From: Macrocybe gigantea
Lineage: Eukaryota > Basidiomycota > Agaricomycetes > Agaricales > Callistosporiaceae
Direction: 5' to 3'
Length of the DNA: 64,000 bases
Assembly: GCA_011319805.1 (NCBI GenBank)
Contig: SJRY01000308.1
Span: 87,501 to 151,500, forward strand
Under the pieces are notes generated by a model. It saw only the letters and a program-made list of their open reading frames with translations. It had not been told where the DNA came from and did no database searches. Of the stretch, positions 32,695 through 44,444 are shown piece after piece (position 1 is the first letter of the stretch; each line of letters opens with the position of its first letter). Position numbers and translations under genes: made by a program.

Positions 32695-32989
32695 ATATCT
32701 AAGGAGATTGACAATGGACAGTAGTCCGACATCAATCTCAGGTCATCGCGAATAACCGGTGCCATCCCAGCCACTTCAACAGGGATGAACATCAAATCGA
32801 TAACCAAGGGCTGCAGCTCCGGGTTATGTGAAATGAAGGTTGGGCCATGATTAGATGGCTCTGCCCAATCAAGACCAAGGTCAAGTGCTGCATTACACAA
32901 CATCTCTCCTCATGTATGCTGCGAGGTATGGACTCCATCCCAGAGTTCATAATGACAGTTGAAATCTCCTCCCTAATAAGTTAGGTTGG
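32695..32989 (-). pseudogene. LINE ORF2 endonuclease, central part (minus)
   Basis: Continuation of the same LINE: MLCNAALDLGLDW, PTFISHNPELQPLVIDLMF and RLMSDYCPLSISLDI (the usual SDH is SDY). It is cut at 32975-32989 by a LINE insertion and resumes at 34486. Confidence 0.88.
32975..32989 (+). repeat. Target-site duplication of nested LINE, left
   Basis: aataagttaggttgg, repeated at 34486-34500 after the poly(A). Confidence 0.93.
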
Positions 32990-34485
32990 CGCTTAAGTCC
33001 CCTCTCAAGGATTTGGTGAATCTGAAACCACCACTCTTTCTAACCACGGATTATTTTGCGGATGCAAATAACCCGGGCAGGCGGCTTGTCGACGAGTTTG
33101 GCAGTCGCTTTGAGATCCATAAGTTACTTGGCCGAGACGAGGACTCGGTCAAGGCTTACCGCTCATCGCTGGATCAAACACTTACCCTGTGTTCGACCCA
33201 GCATGATTGCTCTTATGTGAGTAGTGATGGCTCCGTGCCTACAAAAGCAGAAGTGTCCTTAAAGCAGTCTGTTGCTGCTTCGCGTGTGTATCGTGAGGGC
33301 AGACTGGTTTCTGAAATTCGTCAGCCGGTTGGTAAAGCAACCAGCAACGATGCTGAGCTTATTGGATTGCGAATGGCAATCCAAAAGGCTATCGCACAAG
33401 ATGGAGTTGACTCCATCGTGTGCTTTCTGGATTCGATGAATGCAATTAACCGCATCATCAATTGCAACCCCCACTCTGTGCAGTCACATTCTATTGCACT
33501 TTGTGCATCACTGGAAGCTTGGCTCTCTGAGTCCGAGCAGCGCCGGATTGAATTCTGGCACGTCCCTTCCAAATGGAAGTGGGCAATACAAGTCGAGGCT
33601 CACGAGCTCGCTCGAAGCCTGGACGTTCCCCTGGGGCTTCGTCCCTCTACACTACCGATGGCCTTTGAAAGGAGGCTGACGATGATATGCATAGCACTTG
33701 GTTCCAGAATTCTGGGAACAAGAAATATATTGGTGCTTCCACATTTCGTTTTCACGAAGCAGGAAAGCCAAATTCTTATGAACGCCCCTCTCGGAAGAGA
33801 ATGGGCTTCATGAAGTTAGTGACAGACAATGAGCTTTATGCTCGCTGTTCACGTCTCGCATGCGGCCATGCTCCGATCAATGCGTATCGGGCACGGTTTA
33901 ATTTTGTCGAGAGCGATTTATGCTCTTGCGGACGGGGGCTGAAGACTCCGTCCATGTCATGACTCAGTGCCGTAACTGGCACAGGCCAACTGAACGCCAG
34001 TTTGACGCCTTTGTGCGTCACTGGTTCATTAAGTACCTGACATCCAATAAGGCTGCAGGTGCTTTCATTCTGGATCCAGGCGGCGAGTGACTGCCGCTCT
34101 GTAGCGGAGATCGTCCGGGGCAACCTGGACAATCTTAAAACAGTCGGGTCAGTGACCGAAGCACTGACCAAGCGGTATGCGAATCGCAAACTTCGCAACA
34201 GCATTGTTATAGGTCCTTTTGGACCTTTTACGTGGAATTGACCACAACCGACCCTCTGGGGTTGGGGGACAGTGCTCGAGCGAGTGAGTATGCGTGAGCT
34301 CGAGTCATATAGCTCAAGCGCGGGCACGAGAGAACAGGGCAGTGCAGCCCTCTATGTATCTCCCTTCAGTCTGGTTGGCCTCGGACTAGTCGTATTTATA
34401 GTAGGTACCTTGGTGTATTTACAAGCGGACTGCCACCGTGCACCGCTATATAAATTGTTGAATTAAAAAAAAAAAAAAAAAAAAA
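32990..34485 (+). mobile_element. 5'-truncated LINE copy (RNase H to poly(A))
   Basis: Starts inside ORF2 (LKSPLKDLV) and reads RNase H in a frame open to about 33650: CSYVSSDGSVPTKAE, AELIGLRMAIQKAI, CFLDSMNAINRI and EFWHVPSKWKWAIQVEAHELA. A one-base shift leads to the C-terminal Cys/His segment (CSCGRG). The 3' UTR and a poly(A) end at 34485. Bounded by 15-bp duplications and inserted head-to-tail opposite into another LINE. Confidence 0.95.
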
Positions 34486-34500
34486 AATAAGTTAGGTTGG
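34486..34500 (+). repeat. Target-site duplication of nested LINE, right
   Basis: Second copy of aataagttaggttgg; see 32975-32989. Confidence 0.93.
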
Positions 34501-34992
34501 GAAAATCAGGCCGTTCCGCACAATCATGTAGCAAGTGAATGGTGCTTCCGTCTACATCAGAGTAGGCATTTGTGAGAAACAGCAGCTCTCCAGAGTGGAG
34601 AAGCTAACAATCATCAGATCACAACTGTCAACAAGATCACGTCTAAGGGAGGGATGCAACTGACATAGGCAGTTGTGAACATATGCCATCACTCGAGGAG
34701 GATCCTCATATGATGAGTGGTGGACAATACAAGTCCAGTCAGGGTGACTGGGACCTCCAATTACTGGCTTGCTGTCAATGCTATGTGCAGATGGGGCTTA
34801 TCTTAACAGGTTCCAAGCAGGCTCTTGGAAGAATAAAATATCATAGTCCTCTCCAAGAGTGGAGAGGAGAACATCTATATGTACATATTTCCTATTTACA
34901 TTTTACAAGAAAATACGAAATGAAGAAATCAGTGAGTGCCCATCTGATCCAGGGACAACAGCTGGGGCTGATCCACTGGAAGTGTTGCTCAT
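34501..34992 (-). pseudogene. LINE ORF2 start and endonuclease N-terminus (minus)
   Basis: ORF2 starts at ATG complementary to 34992-34990 (MSNTSSGSAPAVV), overlapping the ORF1 stop as ATGA. It continues to the FLANAYSDVDGSTIH-like block, where the nested LINE lies. Several frameshifts. Confidence 0.85.
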
Positions 34993-36301
34993 GATGCGTC
35001 GGCATCTGCATTGCACTGTGGAGAGGTGTTAGAGTGTTTGGGACTTGATTGTGTTTGATCACATACCAGCTGATAATGTTGTTTGATCCATTCTGGATCA
35101 AAACAGTTCTTCCAGAAGGTGCACTTCCGGTTGTCAGTGGAGTGGTCTTTGCCACAGCTAAGACACTTTGGAGCATGTGGGCAGGGTTGACCTGCCAGAA
35201 TTGCCTCATAAGGAGGGTTGGCCTTGGGTCTTGCCTTGCAGCAAGACACGAGTGTGCGATGATGCTCCTTTCCGTAGGACTCCCCACAGATCAAGCAGCG
35301 GAGGGATTGCTGGTTACACTTTAGAGTGGAGTGTCTCCAGTGCCAACAGCATTCGCAGAGAGGGACTCCCGGTGATGAGAGAGTGGCATGGAAGCAGCAT
35401 CGCCAGTTCCAGACCATAGCTGTGCAATTGTCCAGAGCCTTGACATTCTGGCCAGTTGACATGTCCTCAATATTGAACCAAACGGTCGCAGTATCCGAAT
35501 TCTTGGAGTTGCGCATGACGTGAGGGACTCCAACGAGGGTGATGAGGTCCAAGAATGAAGAGTCCCGGAGAATCTCGTATGCTTGCCAGGCCATGATGAC
35601 ACTTCCGTTGGCATTGAAGTATGGTATGTCAAGCAGTTTCACATAGGAAATGCTCATAGGAATAGCGAGCTCGACAGTAGATCCAGCTGGAGCACACTGG
35701 AGAGCAGCCTCGTGAAGAATGCCGAGGTCCTTGGGTGATGCCACCTTTGTCATCAAACAAGAGAACGAGGAGGTGGAATGATCCTGGATGGATTCATCAG
35801 ATCCAGGATTTGCCAGCAGTCAGTCCTTGATTGAAGGCAGAGAGAAGAGTTCCAGTGGCAACAGAAACATTGTCCGCTGGGAAAGTGAAGGTCATTCTGA
35901 CATTTTGTCAGGATGAGCCATGAGAAGTGGACTTCGCCTTCTTCTTAGGCAGCCTGGAGGACTCCCTGGTCGCTTCCTTTTGCAAGGAAACAATATTTTC
36001 CACAGGGAGGTGCAGAAAGGTCTTTGCCAAAGCTACAATAGCTTCAGCAGGCATGTTGGCCAGTTGGGCCAGAGCTTGCACATAAGAGCGCTTGCCAGCA
36101 ATAGGGTGAGTTGCCCTATTGACAGGAGGAGGCAGTCCACGACCTGGAGTTCGGGAGCAGGACCACAGTTGTGGTGGAGGGGGCAGTTTGGATTCCGAGG
36201 CAGTCTTGGAGGGCAGGTGCCCATGTTCAATCGAGAGTCTTCTGGATGTACAGTACCAGAAGGAGAGGTGTGAGGGTCAGCAAATGGAGTCGCCTTTCCA
36301 T
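34989..36301 (-). pseudogene. LINE ORF1 (minus), C-terminal two thirds
   Basis: Stop at 34989-34991. Frame 34989-35756 carries VELAIPMSISYVKLLDIPYF, SSFLDLITLVGVPHVMRNS, GQNVKALDNC and the knuckle C-E-C-C-W-H-W-R-H-S-T-L-K-C, followed by two more Cys/His clusters (CLICGESYGKEHH, CLSCGKDHST). Upstream it continues past 36000 to the basic PKKKAKS-like stretch and the ANMPAEAIVALAKTF segment. The N-terminus is cut by the tRNA-headed module at 36303. Confidence 0.87.
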
Positions 36302-36302
36302 A

Positions 36303-37491
36303 GGGGCTGGTTGGCATAGCGGTAAACGCGAGTCAGGTAGTCCTGTGGCTGTGGCAAGCCACGAAGCCGCGGGTTCTAGTCCTGGAGGTAGCATCTTCAG
36401 GTTTGCATTCGGAAGTGTCCGGAGCTGGTTCCACGTGACACAGGCAGGAAGTATCACGACCCTGTGACAGTTGTTCCCACGAGGGAGGTGACTTGGTCAT
36501 GTGACTAAGCAGCTGGCACGTGATGTAAGCTGGGTTATGCGTCACACATGTGACTTACCCCACTATGTGGGTCAAGTGTCACATGACCCTAACTCACGTG
36601 CAAGCACGTGATCCCCGATCTAAAAGTGTAGGGGCTGAAAGGATAAGGGATTATACCGGGAATTGGGCTGATAACCACCCGATGGCGTTTGAGCCAACAG
36701 GGCACCCGGTACCGTGTGAGCTGCCTGAAGTAGGGGTCCACAGAGGTTAGTCATGGCGCAGTACGCTTTGGCGGAAGTAGATCCAGACCCGTTCAGCTAA
36801 GGGCTTCCCCTGTGGGAACCTGTCATGGGAGGACCATGGACCTTGCTGTGATATCGGAGGCCAGTCTGGCAGGCACATGGCAAGACAGAGACCTTGGACA
36901 GATGGGGATCCGCGCCCTAAGGGGCATCAGCGAACCATCTGCCAGGGACGGGAAGGCAGGACTGGGGGTCGCGCCCCAGACACCGCTGGGCCGTAGCAAG
37001 GCTGGACAGTCTCAGTCCTTGGCTCGAGAGCCTAACTCCTCTGTCAGTGGCCCTGGGATAATACACCCAGGTTGCCGCTTAAGTTGAATCCGAAGTGCGA
37101 ACTCCTGGTTTCCGTGGGACTCTGGGGACCCCAGTGTGTAGGTGAAAGTCCATGCCGACCTACTTGGCAGGCTTAAACGGTTCCCCTTGGCGTGGATGGC
37201 CTTGGGTGCAAGTGTCGGACAAAAAGCCTTAATCCGGCAGACCGCAGCTGAGTAAGACGGTACCATCCCTGAGTCCACACCCAATTTGGGGAGCATCGGC
37301 CTTGGCAGGGGGGGTCCGCAGACCAAATAGGGAGGGCGTAAGCCCGACGGATGCACACTGGACCCATAAGGAGTCCTAGGTTAAGGGTTCCCCTGGGCAT
37401 GGATGGCCCTGGGTGAAAGTGCTGGACAATAGCCTAATCTGGCAGACCCACCTAGGTAGCAGCCTCCCCCACAAGGGGGGGGCTAAACTTC
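36303..37491 (+). mobile_element. tRNA-headed module W1, fused to a LINE
   Basis: About 1.19 kb. Head ggggctggttggcatagcgg is a tRNA-like A box (TGGCATAGCGG); then a long hairpin GTGGC-aa-GCCAC as in class II tRNAs; then B box GGTTCTAGTCC. The body is rich in tcatgtgac/gtcacatga inverted motifs and contains a structured element at 36899-36941. It ends ggggggctaaactt. LINE endonuclease sequence begins directly after it (37492), with no poly(A) between. Longer than W2/W3 by about 250 bp of extra body. No convincing protein frame. Confidence 0.82.
36899..36941 (+). other. Conserved putative RNA structure in W1
   Basis: Outer stem CAGATGG/CCATCTG (7 bp), inner hairpin GCCC-taa-GGGGC, with conserved joining loops ggatccgc and atcagcgaa. 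Equivalent sites at 49964-50004 (minus), 55208-55249 and 61557-61600 keep the pairing with different bases. Confidence 0.6.
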
Positions 37492-40400
37492 GGATCATCG
37501 CTCGAGGACCCTCCTCGAGTCATGGCCTATGTACATAATAGGCTTCGTCGCCTACGTCCATCCCTTCGTCGCGACCTAGTTGATAGCCCGATCTTATGAT
37601 TATCAGCTTCGCCACCCCCTGGCGAGCCACTTTCCTCGCTAATGCCTACTCTGATGTAGATGCTAGCGCGATTCGTCTTGCATGATTGTGCTGAGCGCCC
37701 CGATTTCCCCAACTTAGTTTATCTCGGAGGGGATTTCAATTGTCATTATGAACTCTGGATAGAGTTCATAATTCGCAGCGGTCTCGAGGGGAGATGCTGT
37801 GTAATGCAGCTCTCGATCTCGGTCTAGAATGGTCGGAACCCAGCAACCCTGGGCTGACATTCATTTCACATAACCCGAGCTTCGGCCCTCGGTTATTGAC
37901 TTGATGTTCATCCCCATTGATAGTGGGGATTGCCATCCTCGCATGATTGATGCGCTCAAGCTGACATCGGACCATGTCCCATTGTCACTTGTATTGGATG
38001 TTCCTCTGCTAGACCTATCCGTCCAGTGATGAACGCTAAGTAAGGACAGCATGCCGGAGTTTTATATCCGATATTGCCAGTGATCTTCTCGGAATGAACA
38101 GTGTCCCTATCGAGACTAATAACGACCTCGAGAGCGTCTTGTCGACACTATCAAAGGCCATTGATCGAGCTTGGAATCTCCATTCTAAGGAATGCAGAGC
38201 TCTCAAAGGAGCAAGGGTTGGTGGAACCAACCCTGCTCTGAGACTCTTGATACTTTCAGAACAACCCGGTCTGAAAGAGATCATCGCATCTGGCGGCGAG
38301 CTGTCAAAGATGCTAAGCGCGCCTTCTTTAATCAACAGATCAGGGAGGTTGCAGAAAAGTCTCGTCGTCCATGGGATTTAGCTGCATGGACAAGCAGAGA
38401 CCTCTACCTGATTACGAAGCTATCTCGTTCCAGGGACAGCCTTGTAACTCTATCGAAGCCTTTGGAATGTGCTTGATAAGTCTTATAATGCTGCGTCTGA
38501 TCGCACAGTTAATTTGGATTGCCCTCAATGATCGTGAAGCGCATCCAGTACGGGACTGGGTCCCGTTCTCTGCTGCCGAGCTCCAAGAGTCCTTAGAGCC
38601 CTGTAGCAATACGTCTGCACCAGGACCAGACCATCTGTCTTGGAGCCACAAAAACAGCTGGTGAAATTTCCTCACATAGCTGCATTCATCTTGAACATTG
38701 CAAATGCATGTCTAGATTTGGGGCACTGGCCCTCTTACTTCAAGCAGAGTTTGTCGGTTATCATTCCGAAACCTGGCAAACCTGCATACAACACCCCGAA
38801 AGCCTTTCGTCCAATTGTGCTTTTTGAATACCCTCGGCAAGCTCGTCGAGAAGATGCTAGCGCGACGTATGCAGTACGAAGCGACGAAATTTGCTGTCTT
38901 CGATCCGAAGCAGTTCGGCGGCATCCGTCAGAACTCAACTGAGGATGCTGGGGTCTTCCTTACCCATATTATCCGTCAGGGGTGGTCTAAGGGATTTAAA
39001 ACGAGTGTCATCGCTTTCGATGTCGCTCAGTATTTTCCTTCACTCAACCATCGTATGTTGGTGAAGATTCTTCAACACGGAGGCTTTGCACCACAGGTGT
39101 CAAAGTTCTTTGAATCATACCTCGTTGGGCACAAAACTTCTTATGCCTGGCGTAGTGCCATCTCTCCAGAGTTCGAGGCCGACGTGGGAGTTGGTCAAGG
39201 CTCTGCACTCTCCCCAGTATTGTCAGCGCTTTACTTGGCGCTGGTACTGAAACTTTACCAGAAAGCTGGTGATATGCCAGTAATCATGTCATTCGTCGAT
39301 GACGGACTGATCATCGCTCAGTCCAAATCCACATCAGACAATGTTCCGAAACTGCAGAGGGCTTATGCCTCTGTGCATAACCTCTTCACTGACTTTGGCC
39401 TTGTTGTAGAACACAACAAGACTGAACTACAGCACTTTTCGCGCAATAGTATGGACCCTCGTCCGTCTATTGACTTGGGCTTTGCTCCATTTACGGGCAA
39501 TACCCCGCTTCGACCCAAGGATGTCTGGCAATACCTTGGTTTCTTCTTGGACGCGCGCCTCTCTTTTAAGGAGCATGTTCGATTCTATGCTACGAAGGCC
39601 TTGACTACTGCCAGAGCCTTTCAGATGTTGGGCAATTCTGTTCGGGGCTTATCCCCTCAGCAGAAACGCATTCTCTACTTGTCGTGCGCACGTCCCATCG
39701 CAACATACGGCTGTTTATTATGGAACTTCAATGGCATGCGTAATGTCGCACTGTTGAAACAACTACGCCAGATGCAGCGTAAAGCTTGCATCTGGATCAA
39801 TGGACAGTTTCGCACTACTCCCGAGGGTGCGGCTGAGACAATGGCCTGCGTCGAACCCATCGGCGGGTTCATCCAAAGGCTGAAGGTCGGGTCCTCTGCC
39901 CGCCTCGCCAATTCCAATCTGAGGCATGCTCTCAGGTCAATTAGTACGCCCGCCTCGTCTGGGGCGACCCATCTAAAGTGAGAAATCTCGCTTCTTTGTC
40001 AGAGAGACAGCGTGCTGCGCTTAAGTCCCCACTCAAGGATTTGGTGGATCTGAAACCACCACTCTTTCTAACCACGGATTATTTTGCGGATGCAAATAAC
40101 CCGGGCAGGCGGCTTGTCGATGAGTTTGACAGTCGCTTTGAGATTCATAAGTTACTTGGCCGAGACGAGGACTCGGTCAAGGCTTATCGCGCATCGCTGG
40201 ATCAAACACTTACCCAGTGTTCGACCCAGCATGATTGCTCTTATGTGAGTAGTGATGGCTCCGTGCCTGTGAAAGCAGAAGTGCCATTTAAGCAGTCTGT
40301 GTCAGCTTCGCGTGTTTATCGCGAGGGCAGGCTGGTTTTCGAAATTCGTCAGCCTGTTGGCAAATCAACGAGCGATGATGCCGAGCTTATTGGATTGCGA

Positions 40401-41511
40401 ATGGCAATCCAAAAGGCTATCACACAAGATGGAGTTGACTCCATCATGTGCTTTCTGGATTCGATGAATGCGATTAATCGCATCATTGATTGCAATCCCC
40501 ACTCTGTGCAGTCGCATTCTATTGCACTTTGTAGATCATTGAAAGCTTGGCTCTCAGAGTCCGAGCAGCGCCGGATTGAATTCTGGCACGTCCCTTCCAA
40601 ATGGAAGTGGGCAATACAAGTCGAGGCTCACGAGTTCGCTCGAAGCCTGAACGTTCCTCTGGGGCTTCATCCCCTTTATACCACCGATGGCCTTCGAAAG
40701 GAGGCCGACGATGATATGCATAGCACTTGGTTCCAGAATTCTGGGAACAAGAAATATATTGGTGCTTCCACTTTTCGTTTTCACGAAGCAGGAAAGCCAA
40801 ATTCCTATGAACGCCCCTCTCGGAAGAGAATGGGCTTCATGAAGTTAGTGACAGATAATGAGCTTTACGCTCGCTGCTCACATCTTGCATGCGGCCACGC
40901 TCCGATCAATGCGTATCGGGCATGGTTTAATTTTGTCGAGAGCGATTTATGCTCTTGCGGACGAGGGGCTGAGGACTCCGTCCACGTCATGACTCAGTGC
41001 CGTAACTGGCACAGACCAACCGAACGCCAGTTTGACGCCTTTGTGCATCACTGGTTCATTAAGTACCTGACATCTAATAAGGCTGCAGGTGCTTTCATCC
41101 CGGATCCAGGTGGCGGGTGACTGCCGTTCTGTAGCGGAGATCGTCCGGGCAACCTGGACAATCTTAAAACAGTTGGGTCAGTGACCGAAGCACTGACCAA
41201 GCGGTATGCGAATCGCAAACTCTGCAACAGCATTGTTATAGGTCCTTTTGGACCTTTTACGTGGAATTGACCACAGCCGGCCCTCTGGGGTTGGGGGACA
41301 GCGCTCGAGCGAGTGAGTATGCGTGAGCTCGAGTCCCATAGCTCGAGCGCGGGCACGAGAGAACAGGGCAGTGCAGCCCTCTATGTATCTCCCTTCAGTC
41401 TGGTTTGCCTCGGACTAGTCGTATTTATAGTAGGTACCTTGGTGTATTTACAAGCGGACTGCCACCGTGCACCGCTATATAAATTGTTGAATTAAAAAAA
41501 AAAAAAAAAAA
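37492..41511 (+). mobile_element. 5'-truncated LINE fused behind W1, endonuclease to poly(A)
   Basis: Plus strand. Endonuclease part (37492-38030) is frameshifted. The linker and RT run from 38100; a 388-residue frame 38815-39981 holds FDVAQYFPSLNHRMLV, GVGQGSALSPVLSALYLA and FVDDGLIIAQSKS. A frame shift at about 39980 leads to a 380-residue frame (39978-41120) with RNase H (CSYVSSDGSVP, ELIGLRMAIQKAI, FLDSMNAINRI) and the C-terminal C-X-C...H-X4-C cluster (CSCGRGAEDSVHVMTQC). 3' UTR and poly(A) end near 41511. I found no target duplication matching the start of W1. Confidence 0.93.
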
Positions 41512-44444
41512 GATCTCAAAGCGACTGCCAAACTCATCAACAAGCCACCTGCCCGGGTTATTTGCATCAGCGAAATAATCTGTGGTTAAAAAGAGTGGTG
41601 GTTTCAGATCCACCAGATCCTTGAGAGGGGACTTGAGCACAGATCGCTGCCTGTCCGATAGAGCAGTGAGATTTCTCACTTTAGATGGGTCACCCCCAGC
41701 TGAAGCGGGCATACTGATTGATCTGAGAGCATGTCTTAGATTGGAATTGGCGAGGCGGGCAGAGGACCTGACTTTCAGCCTTTTGATGAACCCGCCGATA
41801 GGTTCGACACAGGCCATTGTCTCAGCTGCATCCTCGGGAGTGGTGCGAAACTGTCCATTGATCCAGATGCAAGCTTTACGCTGCATCTGGCGTAGTTGTT
41901 TCAACAGTGCGACGTTACGCATGCCATTGAAGTTCCATAATAAACAGCCATACGTTGCGATTGGACGCGTGCACGACAGGTAAAAGATGCATTTCTGTTG
42001 AGGGGATAAGCCTCGAACAGAGTTGCCTAACATCTGAAAGGCTCTGGCCGTAGTCAGGGCCTTTGTAGCATAGAAGCGAACATGCTCCTTAAACAAGAGG
42101 CGTGCGTCCAAGAAGAAACCAATGTATTGCCAGACCTCCTTGGGCCGAAGAGGGGTATTGCCCATGAATGGAGCAAATCCCAAGTCGATAGACGGACGAG
42201 GGTCCGCACTATTGCGCGAAAAGTGCTGTAGTTCGGTTTTGTTGTATTCTACAATAAGGCCAAAGTCCGTGAAGAGGTTGTGCACAAGTGCGTATGCCCT
42301 CTGCGGTTTCGGGACATTGTCCGCTGTGGATTTGGACTGGGCAATAATCAGTCCATCGTCAATGAATGACATGATAACTGGCATGTCACCAGCTTTCTGA
42401 TATAATTTCAGCACCAGCGCTAAGTAAAGCGCTGACAATACTGGAGAGAGAGCAGAGCCTTGACCAACCCCAACATCGGCGTCGAACTCTGGAGAGATAG
42501 CGCTGCGCCAGGCATAGGAAGTCTTGCGCCCAATGAGATACAATTCAAAGAACTTTGACACTTGTCGTGCAAAGCCTCCGTGTTGAAGAATCCTCACTAA
42601 CATATGGTGGTTAAGTGAAGGAAAATATTGAGCAACATCAAAGGCGATGACACTCGTTTTGAAGCCCCTAGACCATCCCTGACAGATGATGTGGGTAAGG
42701 AAGACTCCGGCATCCTCAGTTGAATTCTGACGGATACCGCCGAACTGTTTCGGATCGAAGACAGTAAATTTGGTCGCTTCATACTGCATACGCCGCGCCA
42801 GCATCTTCTCGACAAGCTTGCCGAGGGTATTCAAAAGCACAATTGGACGAAAGGCTTTTGGGGTATCGTATGCAGGTTTGCCAGGTTTCGGAATGATCAC
42901 TGACAAGCTCTGCTTGAAGTAAGAGGGCCAATGCCCCAGATCTAAACATGCATTTGCAATGTTCAAGATAAATGCAGCTACATGAGGGAACTTCACCAGC
43001 TGTTTGACATGGCTCCAAGACAGATGATCTGGTCCTGGTGCCGATGTATTGCTACAAGGCTCCAAGGACTCTCAGAGTTCTGTAGCAGAGAAAGGGACCC
43101 AGTCCCTCACCGGATGCGCTTCGAGGTCATTAAGGCAATCCAAATTAACTGTGCGATCAGACGCAGCGTTATAAGACTTATCAAGCACATTCCAAAGCGC
43201 TTCGATAGAGTTGCATGGCTGTCCCTGATAAGAGATAGCTTCATAATCTGGTAAAGGTCTTTGTTTCGTCCATGCAGCTAGGTCCCATGGATGACGAGAT
43301 TTTTCAGCAACCTCTTTGATCTGCTGATCAAAGAAGGCACGTTTAGCATCTTTGACAGCTCACCGCCAGATGCAATGATCCCTTTCAGTACAGGTTTGCC
43401 TGAAAGTATCAAGAGTCTCAGAGCAATGCTGGTTCCACCAACCTTTGCTCCGTTTCGAAAGCTTGCATTCCTTAGAATGAAGGTTCCAAGCTTGGTCAAT
43501 GGCCTTTGAGAGTGTCAGCAAGACACTTTCGAGGTCGTTGTTAGTCTCGATAGGGACTATGTCCATCCCGAGAAGATCACCAGCAATGTCAGAGATAAAC
43601 TCCGGCACACTGTCTTTGCTTAGCATTCGATGCCGGACAGATAAGTCAAGCAGGGGAATGTCCAACACAAGCGACAGCGGAGCATGGTCCGATGTCAACT
43701 TGAGCGCATCAACAATGCGAGGATGACAATCCACACTATCGATGGGAGTGAACATCAAATCAATAACCGAGGGCCGGAGCTCAGAGTTATGTGAAATGAA
43801 CATTGGCCTGGGGTTACTGGGTTCCGACCATTCTAGACCGAGATCAAGAGCTGCATTGCACAGCATCTCTCCTCGAGAACGCTGCGAATTATGAACTCCA
43901 TCCCAGAGTTCATAATGACAATTGAAGTCCCCTCTGAGATAAATCAAGTTGGGGAAATCGGGACGCTTCGCACAATCATGCAGGAGACGGATGGCGCTAG
44001 CATCCACATCAGAGTAGGCATTAGCGAGAAAGAGAGGCTCGCCAGGGGTGGCAAAGCTAACAATCATAAGATCACGACTATCAACTAGGTCATGACGGAG
44101 GGATGGACGCAGGTGACGAAGCCTGTTATGTACATAGGCCATAACCCGAGGAGGATCCTCGAGAGATGATCGGCGGACAATGCAGGTCCAGTCTGGATGA
44201 GTGGGACCACCAATTACCGCCTCACCCTTGACATTGTGGGCAGACAGAGCGTCTCTTATGAGATGCCAAGCGGGTTCTTGGAAAAACAGAATATCATAAT
44301 CCCTCCCGAGAGTAGAGAGGAGCATGTCCATGTGTACATATTTTCTATTTACATTCTGAGCCAAAATACGAAAAGAAGAGATCAATGAGCATCCCTTGAA
44401 CCGGGGACCACAGCCGAGGCTGTACTACCTGAGGAGACACTCAT
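41512..44444 (-). pseudogene. LINE ORF2, most complete copy (minus)
   Basis: Begins at ATG complementary to 44444 overlapping the ORF1 stop. The 341-residue endonuclease frame (44385-43360) has ILAQNVNRKYVHMDML, DILFFQEPAWHLIRD, LRGDFNCHYELWDG and LTSDHAPLSLVLD. After a stop near 43360 and frameshifts, a 546-residue frame from 43065 holds RT: SVIIPKPGKPAYDTPKAF, FGGIRQNSTEDAGVFL, FDVAQYFPSLNHHMLV, VGVGQGSALSPVLSAL and FIDDGLII. It reaches the start of RNase H (DYFADANNPGRW), then is cut by the poly(A) of the neighbouring plus LINE. Confidence 0.93.

Noticed and set aside
36899..36941. Known self-cleaving ribozyme (hammerhead or HDV-like)
   Set aside because: I could not place the invariant core bases of either class; only a stem-loop with conserved joining regions is supported.
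36303..37491. Protein-coding genes in the tRNA-headed modules (frames up to 114 residues)
   Set aside because: The frames are not shared between W1, W2, W3 and W4, and the conserved features are RNA-like.
41425..43065. A continuous 546-residue LINE protein including its C-terminal poly-Phe stretch
   Set aside because: The last 30 or so residues are the reverse complement of the neighbouring LINE's poly(A) and 3' UTR; the real LINE sequence stops at about 41512.
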